From the NCBI GenBank assembly GCA_026708015.1, contig JAPOVT010000003.1, forward strand, positions 124,001-188,000: a stretch of DNA of 64,000 bases. Direction: 5' to 3'. The notes below the pieces were generated by a model. The model was not told where the DNA came from. It saw only the letters and a list, made by a program, of their open reading frames with translations, and did not search any database. Both the position numbers and the translations under genes were made by a program. This document shows positions 17,215-25,547 of the stretch, one piece after another; within the stretch, counting starts at the first letter, position 1; each line of letters starts with the position of its first letter. Origin of the DNA: a bacterium (GTDB lineage: Bacteria; Actinomycetota; Acidimicrobiia; Acidimicrobiales; Bin134).

Positions 17215-18093
17215 TCATGAGCTGAGAATGGCTGCGATTGCCGGATACCCGATAAGTCCCAGAAAACCCGAGAACATGAGAACCACTGGTAGTGACATGT
17301 GCTCAGTAGCCTGCTGAGCTTCAGTTTCTGCTTCGCTCAGCGCTCGTTCTCGCAATCCCCGGGCCTTGACGTGCAAGGACGACCGCACTCGGGACCCAGA
17401 AGTGCCGGCCAGCATCAGCCATGCCGCCAACTCCTCTAGCTCTGGCGATCCAAGATCTCCACCGAGCCTCGCTAGAGCAGTCCATGGCGGTTCATTCGCC
17501 AACTGAGTTTGCCGCAAGGTCTTTTGGATTTCAGCAAATCCCCAAGCAGTGCCCTGATCTGCCGCGTCAGCCAAAGCCCGTTCGATGCCCGAGCCTCCCG
17601 ACAAGTGGAGACCCACTAAGTCCAAATAGGTGCTGAGGTGATTCCGCAGTTCTCTTCGCCGCTTTCGGGCTCTCTCTCGCAGCGACAAGTCTGGAACGAA
17701 AAAGAAGAGACCTCCGGTTGCAACCGATGCCAGGACCACGAGCCCCGGAGAAACCCACGCTCGGGCCAACCAAGTGACGATCCAGACTCCCACGGGCAAT
17801 CCCATCCCCAGGACCAGCATCCCGAGTTTTGCCAGCGCCAGTGCTTCCGGGCTCTGCCCAACTGCTCGGAGGTCGCGCTCAAGTCGTTGCCCTCGAAATG
17901 CCAAACGGCCGAATGCCTGCGCAGCAGCACGGCCTATTCGCTCCCGGCGCGTTTTCGACCGGTTGGTGAGGTCACTTGGTTGACCTAGATCGCTCAGTCG
18001 AATGTGCAAGGGCTCACGCGGGGGAAACAGCCCCCACAGGGCGACAGCAAGACCAAGTCCAATCATTGCGCCCATAGCCAGGCCAACGGTCAT
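17215..18093 (-). CDS. tadC: Tad pilus inner-membrane platform protein TadC (T2SS-F family)
   Basis: 292 residues with a T2SSF domain. LRNHLSTYLDLVGLHLSGGSGIERALADAA is the characteristic motif, with hydrophobic helices near the N-terminus, at about 88-108, 115-135 and at the C-terminus (SLPVVLMFSGFLGLIGYPAIAAIL). TadC pairs with TadB as the membrane platform on which the TadA ATPase acts. Its start overlaps tadB's end by 4 nt. Confidence 0.88.
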   Translation of the reverse strand: MTVGLAMGAMIGLGLAVALWGLFPPREPLHIRLSDLGQPSDLTNRSKTRRERIGRAAAQAFGRLAFRGQRLERDLRAVGQSPEALALAKLGMLVLGMGLPVGVWIVTWLARAWVSPGLVVLASVATGGLFFFVPDLSLRERARKRRRELRNHLSTYLDLVGLHLSGGSGIERALADAADQGTAWGFAEIQKTLRQTQLANEPPWTALARLGGDLGSPELEELAAWLMLAGTSGSRVRSSLHVKARGLRERALSEAETEAQQATEHMSLPVVLMFSGFLGLIGYPAIAAILSS

Positions 18094-18977
18094 TGGGAGA
18101 ATTCGCTGGTTGGGCTTGGGACAACAGGAACTCGATGCACCTCCAGAATTCGGGGCGGGCTGTTGAACCGGCTCATTCTCTCTAGGGCAAACCCTGAGCC
18201 GATGAATAGCCCACCGATTACGGCAAGCGCCAACTGCCCTGAGGCGGTATCAAAGGGTGCTAGGTAGGTTCTGCTGAAGCCCACCATGCAAATGCAGAAC
18301 ACAGCCACCACTCCGGCAATCAAGCGGGCGGAAGCAAGTTGGCGAGCTCGGGAGGCTTCGATCCGCAAACGCATTGACACTTCTTGACGAGTGTTCTCAG
18401 CGAGTTCGGCCAGCGAATCCTGCAATGAACCCACTTGGTTGGTTGCCGCCAGCCCAAGCGATACCGCAACTGTGTCGGCAACCGCGTGATCCACCTCATC
18501 GGCAAATCTTCCCAGGGCAACAGGAAGGGGTTCCCGTTCAGCCCGGGCAGCCAACTGCCTTACAGGAGTCCGTAGTACGGATGGCGCGGATTCTGCGGTG
18601 GCCTTCACAGTCTCGATCAATCCCGATGCCGCGCTGATTGTGTCCCTCAGCATCTCCACCCAGGTAGCCAGGGCATTCATACGGTCAATTTCTCGGCTTC
18701 GCCTTGCTTTGGCCCGCAGCAGCGTTGGCGAGAGGAAGGCAGCAATGCCCACGACGAAACCGGCGACCAACCATTCGGTTACCACGAATGCTGCTACAAA
18801 CCCGGCAGTGGCGATGACCAAGCGGGCCGCTAGCGGCATCAGGGATCCTTGAAACCAAGTTCCCAGGCCTCCTCGGCGTGTACTCGGGCTAGACCAGAAG
18901 CCGCGCACCCCCATGGTTGCAGTGAATACCCCAGCGCCCAATGCCGCCCCCAGCAGCGCTCCGATCAGCGAGGACAT
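18090..18977 (-). CDS. tadB: Tad pilus inner-membrane platform protein TadB (T2SS-F family)
   Basis: 295 residues with two N-terminal membrane segments. The T2SSF motif reads NALATWVEMLRDTISAASGLIETVKATA, with a second half LAELAENTRQEVSMRLRIEASRARQLASA before C-terminal helices. It partners TadC in the platform. It overlaps the tadA end by 13 nt and tadC's start by 4 nt, showing tight operon structure. Confidence 0.88.
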   Translation of the reverse strand: MSSLIGALLGAALGAGVFTATMGVRGFWSSPSTRRGGLGTWFQGSLMPLAARLVIATAGFVAAFVVTEWLVAGFVVGIAAFLSPTLLRAKARRSREIDRMNALATWVEMLRDTISAASGLIETVKATAESAPSVLRTPVRQLAARAEREPLPVALGRFADEVDHAVADTVAVSLGLAATNQVGSLQDSLAELAENTRQEVSMRLRIEASRARQLASARLIAGVVAVFCICMVGFSRTYLAPFDTASGQLALAVIGGLFIGSGFALERMSRFNSPPRILEVHRVPVVPSPTSEFSQ

Positions 18978-20269
18978 TTGAAATCCTCATGGGCCAACTC
19001 CCAATCCGGAGAAGAAAGATCAAGCCCAGCGTTGGCCAATCGGTGCTGGGTGGAGGCTTGCAAGCCGGCGCACGGCCGGGCCATATCCGATCCCTTGGCT
19101 GCGAATACCTCGACACTGGTCACATCACCTGACGAAGCACCAGTGACCTCCCGCACTGAATTCACCCGACGCTGGCCGTTGCATGCTCTACTCAGATGGA
19201 CCACAAAGTCGATGCTCTCCGCGATCATGCGGTTGCTTGCTTCTACCGGGATGTGCTCGGTGGACCGCAGAGCGTAGGTGGCAATTTTGCTGAAAGCCGC
19301 TTGGGAGGAGTTGGCGTGAATCGTACACATGGATCCATCGTTTCCCGCCGACAGGGCCGAGAGCATGTCCACCACTTCGGGACCCCTAACCTCGCCCACG
19401 ATCAACCGATCGGGCGACATGGCCAACGCGTTGCGCACAAGCTGCTGCATGGTGATCTCTCCAGATCCCTCGATGTTGGCCGTGCGGGTTTCCAATTCAA
19501 TTACGTCACGATGCCGGTCGGGATGGGCGGATAGGCCCAACTCCAATCGATCTTCAATAGTGACCAGTCGCTCATCGGGATCACAGGCATTCAAGAGGGC
19601 GCGCAACATCGTCGTCTTGCCTGCGTTGGTACCACCGCACACGATGATGCTCATTCGTGCCCTTACCGCAGCATTCAGGAAGCCCATCAGCGTTTCGTTG
19701 AATGTTCCCAGTGCGCAGAGGTCGGCCAACGTGACTTGCTCGTGGCGATGTCGACGAATCGAAACCGACGGACGCTCCGATACCGCCATTACTGCGTTAA
19801 GGCGGGATCCGTCGGGCAGTCTCAAGTCCAGAAACGGGTTGGCAATATCGAACCGCCGTTCGTTGCGGCCCAGCCGGGCGGCTGCCCTGCGTATGAGAGC
19901 GATCAGCTCATTGTCCGATTCGGCAACCGCTCCAAAGCGACGCTTCTTGCCCCCTGCATAGTGGACCCAAACTGTGTCACAGCCGTTCACGCTCACGTTC
20001 TCGACCGATTCGTCAGCTAGCAATCGATCGATGGGCCCGAGTCCGAACAACGTGGACAGAACCTCGTCGGTGATTTGAGACTCTTCAGCTTTGTCGAGTG
20101 GAGGCAAGAATGCCCTGGCTCGGTCCGCGGCGATGACGTCAAGCGCCTCAGCGATGAATTGCCTGGCCAGGGCCTTTTGCTCTACCCGATTTCCGAGCCG
20201 GCTTGACTCGGCTTGCTCTAGTTCGTGGGTGACCAGGGCAAGCACGCGATCGAGGAGAGCAGATGCCAC
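18965..20269 (-). CDS. tadA: Tad/Flp pilus secretion ATPase TadA (CpaF)
   Basis: 434-residue secretion ATPase that powers pilus polymerisation. It contains the N-terminal domain (EVLSTLFGLGPIDRLLADESVENVSVNG), Walker A CGGTNAGKTTMLRAL, Asp box (VTIEDRLELG), Walker B (RLIVGEVRGPEVVDML) and the His box (GSMCTIHANSS). GTG at 20269 shares one base with the tadZ-like stop (TAGTG) and is preferred to a longer frame that would run through the neighbouring gene. It reads ASALLDRVLALVTHELEQ at the N-terminus. Confidence 0.93.
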   Translation of the reverse strand: MASALLDRVLALVTHELEQAESSRLGNRVEQKALARQFIAEALDVIAADRARAFLPPLDKAEESQITDEVLSTLFGLGPIDRLLADESVENVSVNGCDTVWVHYAGGKKRRFGAVAESDNELIALIRRAAARLGRNERRFDIANPFLDLRLPDGSRLNAVMAVSERPSVSIRRHRHEQVTLADLCALGTFNETLMGFLNAAVRARMSIIVCGGTNAGKTTMLRALLNACDPDERLVTIEDRLELGLSAHPDRHRDVIELETRTANIEGSGEITMQQLVRNALAMSPDRLIVGEVRGPEVVDMLSALSAGNDGSMCTIHANSSQAAFSKIATYALRSTEHIPVEASNRMIAESIDFVVHLSRACNGQRRVNSVREVTGASSGDVTSVEVFAAKGSDMARPCAGLQASTQHRLANAGLDLSSPDWELAHEDFKCPR

Positions 20270-21015
20270 TATGCCGCTTCTCGACTGCCCGCCGAGGCTT
20301 GTAGGCGGAATTGGATTCGGTGTACGAGTTCGGTGAGCGTTCTCCACAACAACAGGCGACGATGGCGCTGGTTGAATGGAAATCCGCCGACAAGTGCCTG
20401 AGTAACTCTCGGCTCGTGAGCCATGACACCTAACAGGTCGAGTTGAGATGCCTTTGCCATCTCCGTAGGCGGGTAGGGCCGGTCGCCAATGCAAACCAAA
20501 GCGGTTGGGATGTCCTGGGAGAGCACGCTTCGGGCCTGATGGACCAGGGGGACAAGCTGGTCGAATCTCGGTTGAGCGACCAGCACGAGGAGATCGCAGC
20601 GTTTGATGAGCTCGGTAGTGGGGGAGTGAAGCCGCACGCGACCCACGTCGACAACCGCGTCGATGTCGTCAAGATGGCCAAGGCCGTCTGCCAATCGCTT
20701 TGCTAGATGGGAGAGGACCCGGGTGGTTGTTTCGCCGCATCCCGGAGCAACGAGAGCGGGCAAGTGCCCGGCTAGCGGTTGGCAACTGGCTTGCAGCCGA
20801 TTGATCGTCAATTCATGTCGAGCGGTTCCCGAAAGCTCCACCAATGAGGGCGCGGAAGCCAACCCGAATCGAGCGGCCAGTACCCCGCCGTCGCCATCAG
20901 CTTCCACCAAGACAGCTCGTCGCCCGGTGGTCGGTTCCCATGACTGTCCGAGTCCGACCGACAAGTTGGTCACGCCTGGACTGGCCTTGGCGCTGCCCAC
21001 CGCGATGATGCTCAT
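20269..21015 (-). CDS. TadZ/CpaE-like MinD-family ATPase with altered P-loop
   Basis: 248 residues of SIMIBI/ParA-MinD fold. The N-terminus MSIIAVGSAKASPGVTNLSVGL aligns with deviant Walker A loops, but the invariant GKT is replaced by GVT. AVLVEADGDGGVLAARFGL and the switch-like VVDVGRV are recognisable. In Tad systems TadZ/CpaE localises the machine to the pole. Related actinobacterial loops of the KGSPGVTT type are known. ATP binding is therefore plausible but uncertain. It lies between the SAF-domain gene (4-nt overlap) and tadA. Confidence 0.8.
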   Translation of the reverse strand: MSIIAVGSAKASPGVTNLSVGLGQSWEPTTGRRAVLVEADGDGGVLAARFGLASAPSLVELSGTARHELTINRLQASCQPLAGHLPALVAPGCGETTTRVLSHLAKRLADGLGHLDDIDAVVDVGRVRLHSPTTELIKRCDLLVLVAQPRFDQLVPLVHQARSVLSQDIPTALVCIGDRPYPPTEMAKASQLDLLGVMAHEPRVTQALVGGFPFNQRHRRLLLWRTLTELVHRIQFRLQASAGSREAA

Positions 21016-21722
21016 GGAACTGCTCCGGCGACCGTTAGCTCTCGGATTGGAGGATTGGCTGCTGTCGAGGATTCCTCGGGCATGAGAATGAGTCGCAGTT
21101 CGCGGTTGGCTGCTGAATTGCTGATCCGCACAGCGTCGTCAGCTGGGACCGATAGCGACACAAACAAGGCGTCTTGGCCCGAATCCAGCACTTCGCTTAC
21201 CTCGGCCACTGTGGCCCGGACTGTTGCAACTGCCGCTCCGGACAAGGGGGACAGATTCGTATGGTTGCGATCTGGTGCCACGTATTGATCGCGTTGTCCG
21301 CTGACGGTCACCACTCCGACCGGTTGGCCGGGACCAAGTTGGGCGATCGGGTATTCGCCCGGGTGGAGAACCGCACCGACTATCGCCATATTTCCATCGA
21401 TTGGCGAACTCGAGGACAAGAGCCCAGGGTGGAGGATTGTCCCTTCGGGAATGGCGGCCCGCACAGTGCGTCCCACCACGGAATGCAAGTCGGCCATTGG
21501 CACGAAATCCGCGCCTTGTCCACTGGCCATTTCCACCGCCCGCAGGTCGTCGACCTCAACCGTCGATCCGGTGGGTATGTCTCGACCGGCCACTGCGACC
21601 GCGGTGCGATTGCTGAGCGAGGATGCCCACAGGGCAAAGACGATTGCCGCGGTGAGGGTGACGGTCAGCCCGAGTATCACCCAGGGAAGTTGACGCTGAC
21701 GATCCTCGCTTGCCATCCGCAT
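21012..21722 (-). CDS. SAF-domain Flp pilus assembly protein, CpaB/RcpC-like
   Basis: 236 residues. One membrane helix (about 14-35) is followed by a SAF domain, TAVAVAGRDIPTGSTVEVDDLRAVEM, and VVGRTVRAAIPEGTILHPGLL. CpaB/RcpC is the periplasmic Tad component. This is the first gene of the leftward Tad cluster; the 100-bp gap before it (21723-21822) must hold the operon promoter, unless it is read from hpt. Confidence 0.83.
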   Translation of the reverse strand: MRMASEDRQRQLPWVILGLTVTLTAAIVFALWASSLSNRTAVAVAGRDIPTGSTVEVDDLRAVEMASGQGADFVPMADLHSVVGRTVRAAIPEGTILHPGLLSSSSPIDGNMAIVGAVLHPGEYPIAQLGPGQPVGVVTVSGQRDQYVAPDRNHTNLSPLSGAAVATVRATVAEVSEVLDSGQDALFVSLSVPADDAVRISNSAANRELRLILMPEESSTAANPPIRELTVAGAVP

Positions 21723-21822
21723 GGGCTGTTACCGATAAGTCGGGAGGGGAGCCGTCGAGTCGCTCCGATGGCTTCAATCTGCCACACCTCGTTCAGTAAA
21801 GCAAGGTGTATTTCAACTAATT

Positions 21823-22380
21823 CTATGAATTGCTGTTCGGCTGATATTGGCAGATGTGGGGAAGTTGGCGGTAGCGCTCGCCAACATCGAGGCCGTATCC
21901 CACGACGAAGTCGGGCGGGATCTCGAAACCCACGTAGCGCAGGTCGAGGTCTTCGTACTGGCGGCCCTTGCGCACCAACAGGGCGCACACTTCCATGCTG
22001 GCCGGGTTGCGGGCGGCCAGATTCTTGCGGAGGTAGTTGAGGGTCAGACCGCTGTCAATGATGTCCTCCACCAGAATCACGTCGCGCCCGGCCAGATCGA
22101 GGTCGAGGTCTTTGACAATTCGCACCACTCCGCTGGTGCGGGTGGAGCTGCCGTACGACGACACCGCCATGAAGTCGAATTCCACCGGCAGTTCGATGGC
22201 CCGGGCCAGATCGGCCATAAACATGAAGGCGCCCTTGAGCACCCCCACCAGCAGGGGAGCACGGCCCTGGTAGTCAGCGGTGATGCGGGTGCCGAGGTCG
22301 GCGATGCAGGCGGTCAGCTCATCGTTGGAGATGAGGATTGGGCCGGGATCGCCGTTGCCGCTGTCTGGCGCGGTGGACAC
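21823..22380 (-). CDS. hpt: Hypoxanthine-guanine phosphoribosyltransferase
   Basis: 185 residues. It converts hypoxanthine or guanine plus PRPP to IMP or GMP in purine salvage. The PRPP loop VILVEDIIDSGLTL, the PPi loop region LLVGVLKGAFMFMADLARAI, SSYGSSTRTSG and the C-terminal PPDFVVGYGLDVGERYRQLP are all present. It is in an operon with tilS and a zincin, the same set found in Mycobacterium. Confidence 0.96.
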   Translation of the reverse strand: MSTAPDSGNGDPGPILISNDELTACIADLGTRITADYQGRAPLLVGVLKGAFMFMADLARAIELPVEFDFMAVSSYGSSTRTSGVVRIVKDLDLDLAGRDVILVEDIIDSGLTLNYLRKNLAARNPASMEVCALLVRKGRQYEDLDLRYVGFEIPPDFVVGYGLDVGERYRQLPHICQYQPNSNS

Positions 22381-22399
22381 GGGGTCAACATAGTGTCGT

Positions 22400-23308
22400 C
22401 TACTTGTTCAGGCCGAGCCGTTGGGAAGATCGGGTGACCCGCCAGCCTCCGCCAATTTCGGTGGATCGAGCTTCATTTCGAACCACGGCCATGACTCGCT
22501 TGACGGCGGCGGCGTCAGGCGGGTGGTCGCAGTCGGTCTCGCGCTGGATCCACCGGCGCAATGCCATCTGGGCCAGAGGCTCGGGGGCCTCGGCCAGCGC
22601 CTTGGCGTCGGTAGGGTCGATGGGGGAGGCCAACTCGTCGAGCAAGTCGCGCACCCCGCCCGTCAAGCTGGCGCCCCGGGCGATGATGGGCACCACATCG
22701 CGTTCGGCGATGTCGCAAAGCAAGGGCAGCAGCTCATGGCGGATGCGGTTGCGGCGATGGGCAGGGTCGAGGTTGGAGGGGTCTTGCACCGGCTCCAGCC
22801 CTTGGGCCTCACACAGCGCCTGAGTCTCGCGTCGGCGCAGCCCCAGCAGCGGGCGGCGGGCCGGGTCGATGCCGGCCAAGCCGTCCAATCCTGCTCCCCG
22901 CATGAGGTTCAACAGCACCGTCTCGGCCTGGTCGTCGGCGGTGTGGCCGGTGAGCACGCCGGCAGGCAGCACGCCGTAGCGGGCGGCCCGGGCCCGGGCC
23001 TCCAGATTGGGTCCGGGGTCGCAGTGGGCGGTGCGGGCCTCGAAGGCCGCCCCCCAGCGGTTTGCGGCCTGGGCCACCACCTCGGCTTCGGTGGCCGAGC
23101 CCGGTCGCAGCCCGTGGTCCACATGCCAGGCGGTCACCCCACAGCCCGCTTCTGAGGCCAGCACCAGCAATGCCAGTGAGTCCGGCCCGCCCGACACCGC
23201 GCAATCCACCACGGTGCCCGCGGGAGGGAAAGTGCAGCGCGACAGCAGTTCGGGGATTTCGACCGCCGCATGCTCAGGGGCCGGTTCGGAAAAGATCTCC
23301 TCGCTCAA
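22400..23308 (-). CDS. tilS: tRNA(Ile)-lysidine synthetase TilS
   Basis: 302 residues. It modifies C34 of tRNA-Ile(CAU) to lysidine. The PP-loop motif CAVSGGPDSLALL, HVDHGLRPGS, GHTADDQAETVLLNLMRGAGLDGLAG and the NRIRHELLPLL motif are diagnostic. A TTG at 23308 is chosen because it overlaps the zincin stop as TTGA; the open frame to 23404 lies inside the zincin gene. The C-terminal domain is short, as in other actinobacterial TilS. Confidence 0.93.
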   Translation of the reverse strand: MSEEIFSEPAPEHAAVEIPELLSRCTFPPAGTVVDCAVSGGPDSLALLVLASEAGCGVTAWHVDHGLRPGSATEAEVVAQAANRWGAAFEARTAHCDPGPNLEARARAARYGVLPAGVLTGHTADDQAETVLLNLMRGAGLDGLAGIDPARRPLLGLRRRETQALCEAQGLEPVQDPSNLDPAHRRNRIRHELLPLLCDIAERDVVPIIARGASLTGGVRDLLDELASPIDPTDAKALAEAPEPLAQMALRRWIQRETDCDHPPDAAAVKRVMAVVRNEARSTEIGGGWRVTRSSQRLGLNK

Positions 23309-24390
23309 ACGGCCGCTTCGGCGGGGGTGCCGTTGACCCGATCGATCCATTGTTGGGGGTTGCGGATCTCGGTCATGGTGGGCAGCCGGTCGGACGACTC
23401 CCACACCCGGTTCAAGAGCTCGGGCCCGCCCCGGGCCTCCACCGTCTCGATGAACGCCTCGCCGGCGGCGTACTGGTTCAGCTTGGCCTCGATGCCGACG
23501 ATGCGCTGCACCATCTTGGACACCCCCTTGGCGGAGTTGCGGCGGTGGCGCAGCACGCGGGCGAACCGGCTGGCATCAGGAATGCGGTTGGCGCCGGCCC
23601 GGTCCATGGTGATGTCGCCATGGCCCTCGAGCAGGCTCATCATGCCGCCGATTCGATCCAGAACCGCCTTCTGCTCGGGGGTAGCCAGAAGTGCCGGCAG
23701 GCCTCCGTCGGCCAGCGGGTCCTCGCCCCGCCGACGGGCGTCCAGCACCTGCTTGGCCACCTGCTTGAAGTGCTCCAAGTCGGGCTCGGCCGCGTCGAGA
23801 GCCTCTTGCACCAGGCCCAGGAAATAGGGGCGGAGCCACTCGATGCCGGTGAACTGGGCCCGGTGGGTGGTCTCGTGCAGTGCCAGCCACAGCCGGAACT
23901 GGTGGGGGTCGAAGCCGTGCTTGTGCTCGAGGGCCATCACGTTGGGCCCCACGTAGTACACCATGTCCTGGTCTTCGGGCCGGTCGTCCTCGATGATGAG
24001 CAGGTCGTACTGGCCCAGTACCCGGGTGGACATCCACCCCAGCACCGCCCCCATCTCGGTGCCGCTTACCCGCTGGGCCACGGGGGCGAACCACGATTGC
24101 GACACCCGTTCGGCCATCTTGTCGGTCACCGGGCGCAGCAGCCGCTGGAAGGAGGCCACATTGGCGGCCACCCAACCGGCCCTGGTGGTGACCTGGGCCC
24201 GGGCCGCCCCGGACATCGATTTCAAGCCCGTTTCCGCGGCCACCAGTTCCTCGGCCTGGGCGGTCAGCTCGGTCAGCTCGGGGGAGAGGCCGCGGTAGTG
24301 GTAGGAGTCGAGAAACGGTTCGTGGCCGCCGACCCTTTTGGCTACCCGTTCAGCCAGACGCCAGTCGACCGGATCGGCTGTAACAACCAC
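23305..24390 (-). CDS. Zinc-dependent metallopeptidase-like protein (zincin_2 family)
   Basis: 361 residues containing LWLALHETTHRAQFTG, an HExxH-type zinc motif, plus the surrounding VYYVGPNVMALEHKHGF pattern of the actinobacterial zincin family next to tilS (an Rv3626c-type gene). Some databases call it F420-biosynthesis-associated, but function is not established. It probably acts in the cytoplasm, since no signal peptide is seen. Further downstream acidic and His residues (LEGHGDITMDRAG) may complete the site. Confidence 0.87.
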   Translation of the reverse strand: MVVTADPVDWRLAERVAKRVGGHEPFLDSYHYRGLSPELTELTAQAEELVAAETGLKSMSGAARAQVTTRAGWVAANVASFQRLLRPVTDKMAERVSQSWFAPVAQRVSGTEMGAVLGWMSTRVLGQYDLLIIEDDRPEDQDMVYYVGPNVMALEHKHGFDPHQFRLWLALHETTHRAQFTGIEWLRPYFLGLVQEALDAAEPDLEHFKQVAKQVLDARRRGEDPLADGGLPALLATPEQKAVLDRIGGMMSLLEGHGDITMDRAGANRIPDASRFARVLRHRRNSAKGVSKMVQRIVGIEAKLNQYAAGEAFIETVEARGGPELLNRVWESSDRLPTMTEIRNPQQWIDRVNGTPAEAAV

Positions 24391-24408
24391 CGGCGATTTC
24401 CGCCGCTT

Positions 24409-24585
24409 CTAGTCGGTGTCGTCGGCACTCTGAGATCTGGTTTCCCGCTGGTGCCGACTGTTGTAGCGGGGGGCGACCACCTTGGTGAAGTAGCCGACAA
24501 TGGTGGCGATCACCAAGGGGACTGTCCCGATTACTAGCAGAAGGGCGATCCACCAGTGCCACACGACGGCGGCGATCAAATCCAT
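24409..24585 (-). CDS. Small single-pass membrane protein
   Basis: 58 residues, MDLIAAVVWHWWIALLLVIG and onward, one long hydrophobic helix (about 5-35) and a hydrophilic tail RYNSRHQRETRSQSADDTD. It is clear from start, stop and a membrane-protein-like composition, but no family is recognised. It lies 18 bp upstream of the zincin gene in the same direction, so it is probably in that operon. Confidence 0.7.
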   Translation of the reverse strand: MDLIAAVVWHWWIALLLVIGTVPLVIATIVGYFTKVVAPRYNSRHQRETRSQSADDTD

Positions 24586-24645
24586 GCGCTCACCCTAGTG
24601 GTCTGCTTGGGGAGACTCCATGCCGGGCAGCCCGGCCGTGACTGC

Positions 24646-24930
24646 TCAAAAATCCTGGATGTCCAGGTCGTCGAGCACCACCCGTTGGAGGCTCTCGGTG
24701 ATGCGGATTTGCAAGGAGGCGGGGGCCGATTCCCGGCAGGCCTGGCTCATGGCCAGCTTGAACTGCACCTCCACATCGAGGATCTGAACGCAGGGAAGGC
24801 AGTTGGCCAGTTCGATGCGTACTCGGCTGACGTCCTCCACGCTGGGCTGGCCGTCCAGGGCCTGGGCGATGAGCTGGCGCGAGAGGTCGCATTGATTGGG
24901 AACCCCCAAGCAAGGCTCATCCCTCGTCAT
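24646..24930 (-). CDS. RsrA-like mycothiol-system anti-sigma factor, variant zinc motif
   Basis: 94 residues. CDLSRQLIAQALDGQPSVEDVSRVRIELANCLPC then VQILDVEVQFKLAMSQACRES follow the RsrA/RshA pattern, including CxxC and the later conserved Cys. At the position of the usual His four residues before the first CxxC cysteine there is a Glu. RsrA family proteins bind SigR and release it on thiol oxidation. It is 17 bp downstream of sigR. Confidence 0.82.
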   Translation of the reverse strand: MTRDEPCLGVPNQCDLSRQLIAQALDGQPSVEDVSRVRIELANCLPCVQILDVEVQFKLAMSQACRESAPASLQIRITESLQRVVLDDLDIQDF

Positions 24931-24947
24931 CGCAGTGCCTCCGATAA

Positions 24948-25547
24948 TCAGATGCCAGCCGGAGCCGGCGCCCGGTCGGGGTCGGGTGGATCCACCCAGC
25001 CCCTTGTTCTTCCGAACTCTAACAACCGCTTTTGCAGCGTTTTTCTTCCCCGATGCAGCCTGCTCATGACCGTGCCCATGGGCACGTCCAAGATTTCGGC
25101 GATCTCCTTGTAGGCGAAGCCCTCTACATCGGCCAACAGCACGGCGACCCGGTACTCCTCGGGCAACGACTCCAGGGCGTCGATGATCTCCGATTCGGTG
25201 ATCGTCTCCATCAGCACGTCCTCGGCGCTGGCCCCTAGCGCCGCCTTGGTGTCGCCCCCTAGACGCTGGTGCAGGTAAAGGTCCTCGACTCCGGCCAGGT
25301 CCACCGATTGCGGTTTGCGCTGCTTGCTCCGGTAGGAGTTGATGAATGCATTGGTGAGGATTCGGAACAGCCAAGCCCGCAGGTTGGTACCCTGCTGGAA
25401 GTTGCCGAATCCCCGGTAGGCCCGCAAGTAGGTCTCCTGCACCAAGTCTTCGGCGTCGGCCGCATTGCGAGTCATCCGCCGGGCCGCCGAATAGAGCTGG
25501 TCCATGTAGACCATGGCCTGGTCGGCGAAAGTGGCTTGGTCAGCCAT
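24948..25547 (-). CDS. sigR: ECF sigma factor SigR/SigH-like (thiol-oxidative stress)
   Basis: 199 residues. Region 2 reads [59 protein letters not shown] and region 4 [42 protein letters not shown], almost the standard SigR/SigH sequence. The downstream RsrA-like gene supports this. Known regulons include thioredoxin and mycothiol genes. The start overlaps the acyl-CoA dehydrogenase end by 8 nt. Confidence 0.92.
   Translation of the reverse strand: MADQATFADQAMVYMDQLYSAARRMTRNAADAEDLVQETYLRAYRGFGNFQQGTNLRAWLFRILTNAFINSYRSKQRKPQSVDLAGVEDLYLHQRLGGDTKAALGASAEDVLMETITESEIIDALESLPEEYRVAVLLADVEGFAYKEIAEILDVPMGTVMSRLHRGRKTLQKRLLEFGRTRGWVDPPDPDRAPAPAGI

Noticed and set aside
21784-21809. Terminator hairpin after hpt (ACACCT/AGGTGT)
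   Set aside because: Only 6 bp with a 14-nt loop and no T-tract; too weak to call.
23062-24537. 491-codon open frame antisense to tilS and the zincin
   Set aside because: Low-complexity His/Gly/Leu-rich composition from codon bias; both genes on the opposite strand have clear motifs.
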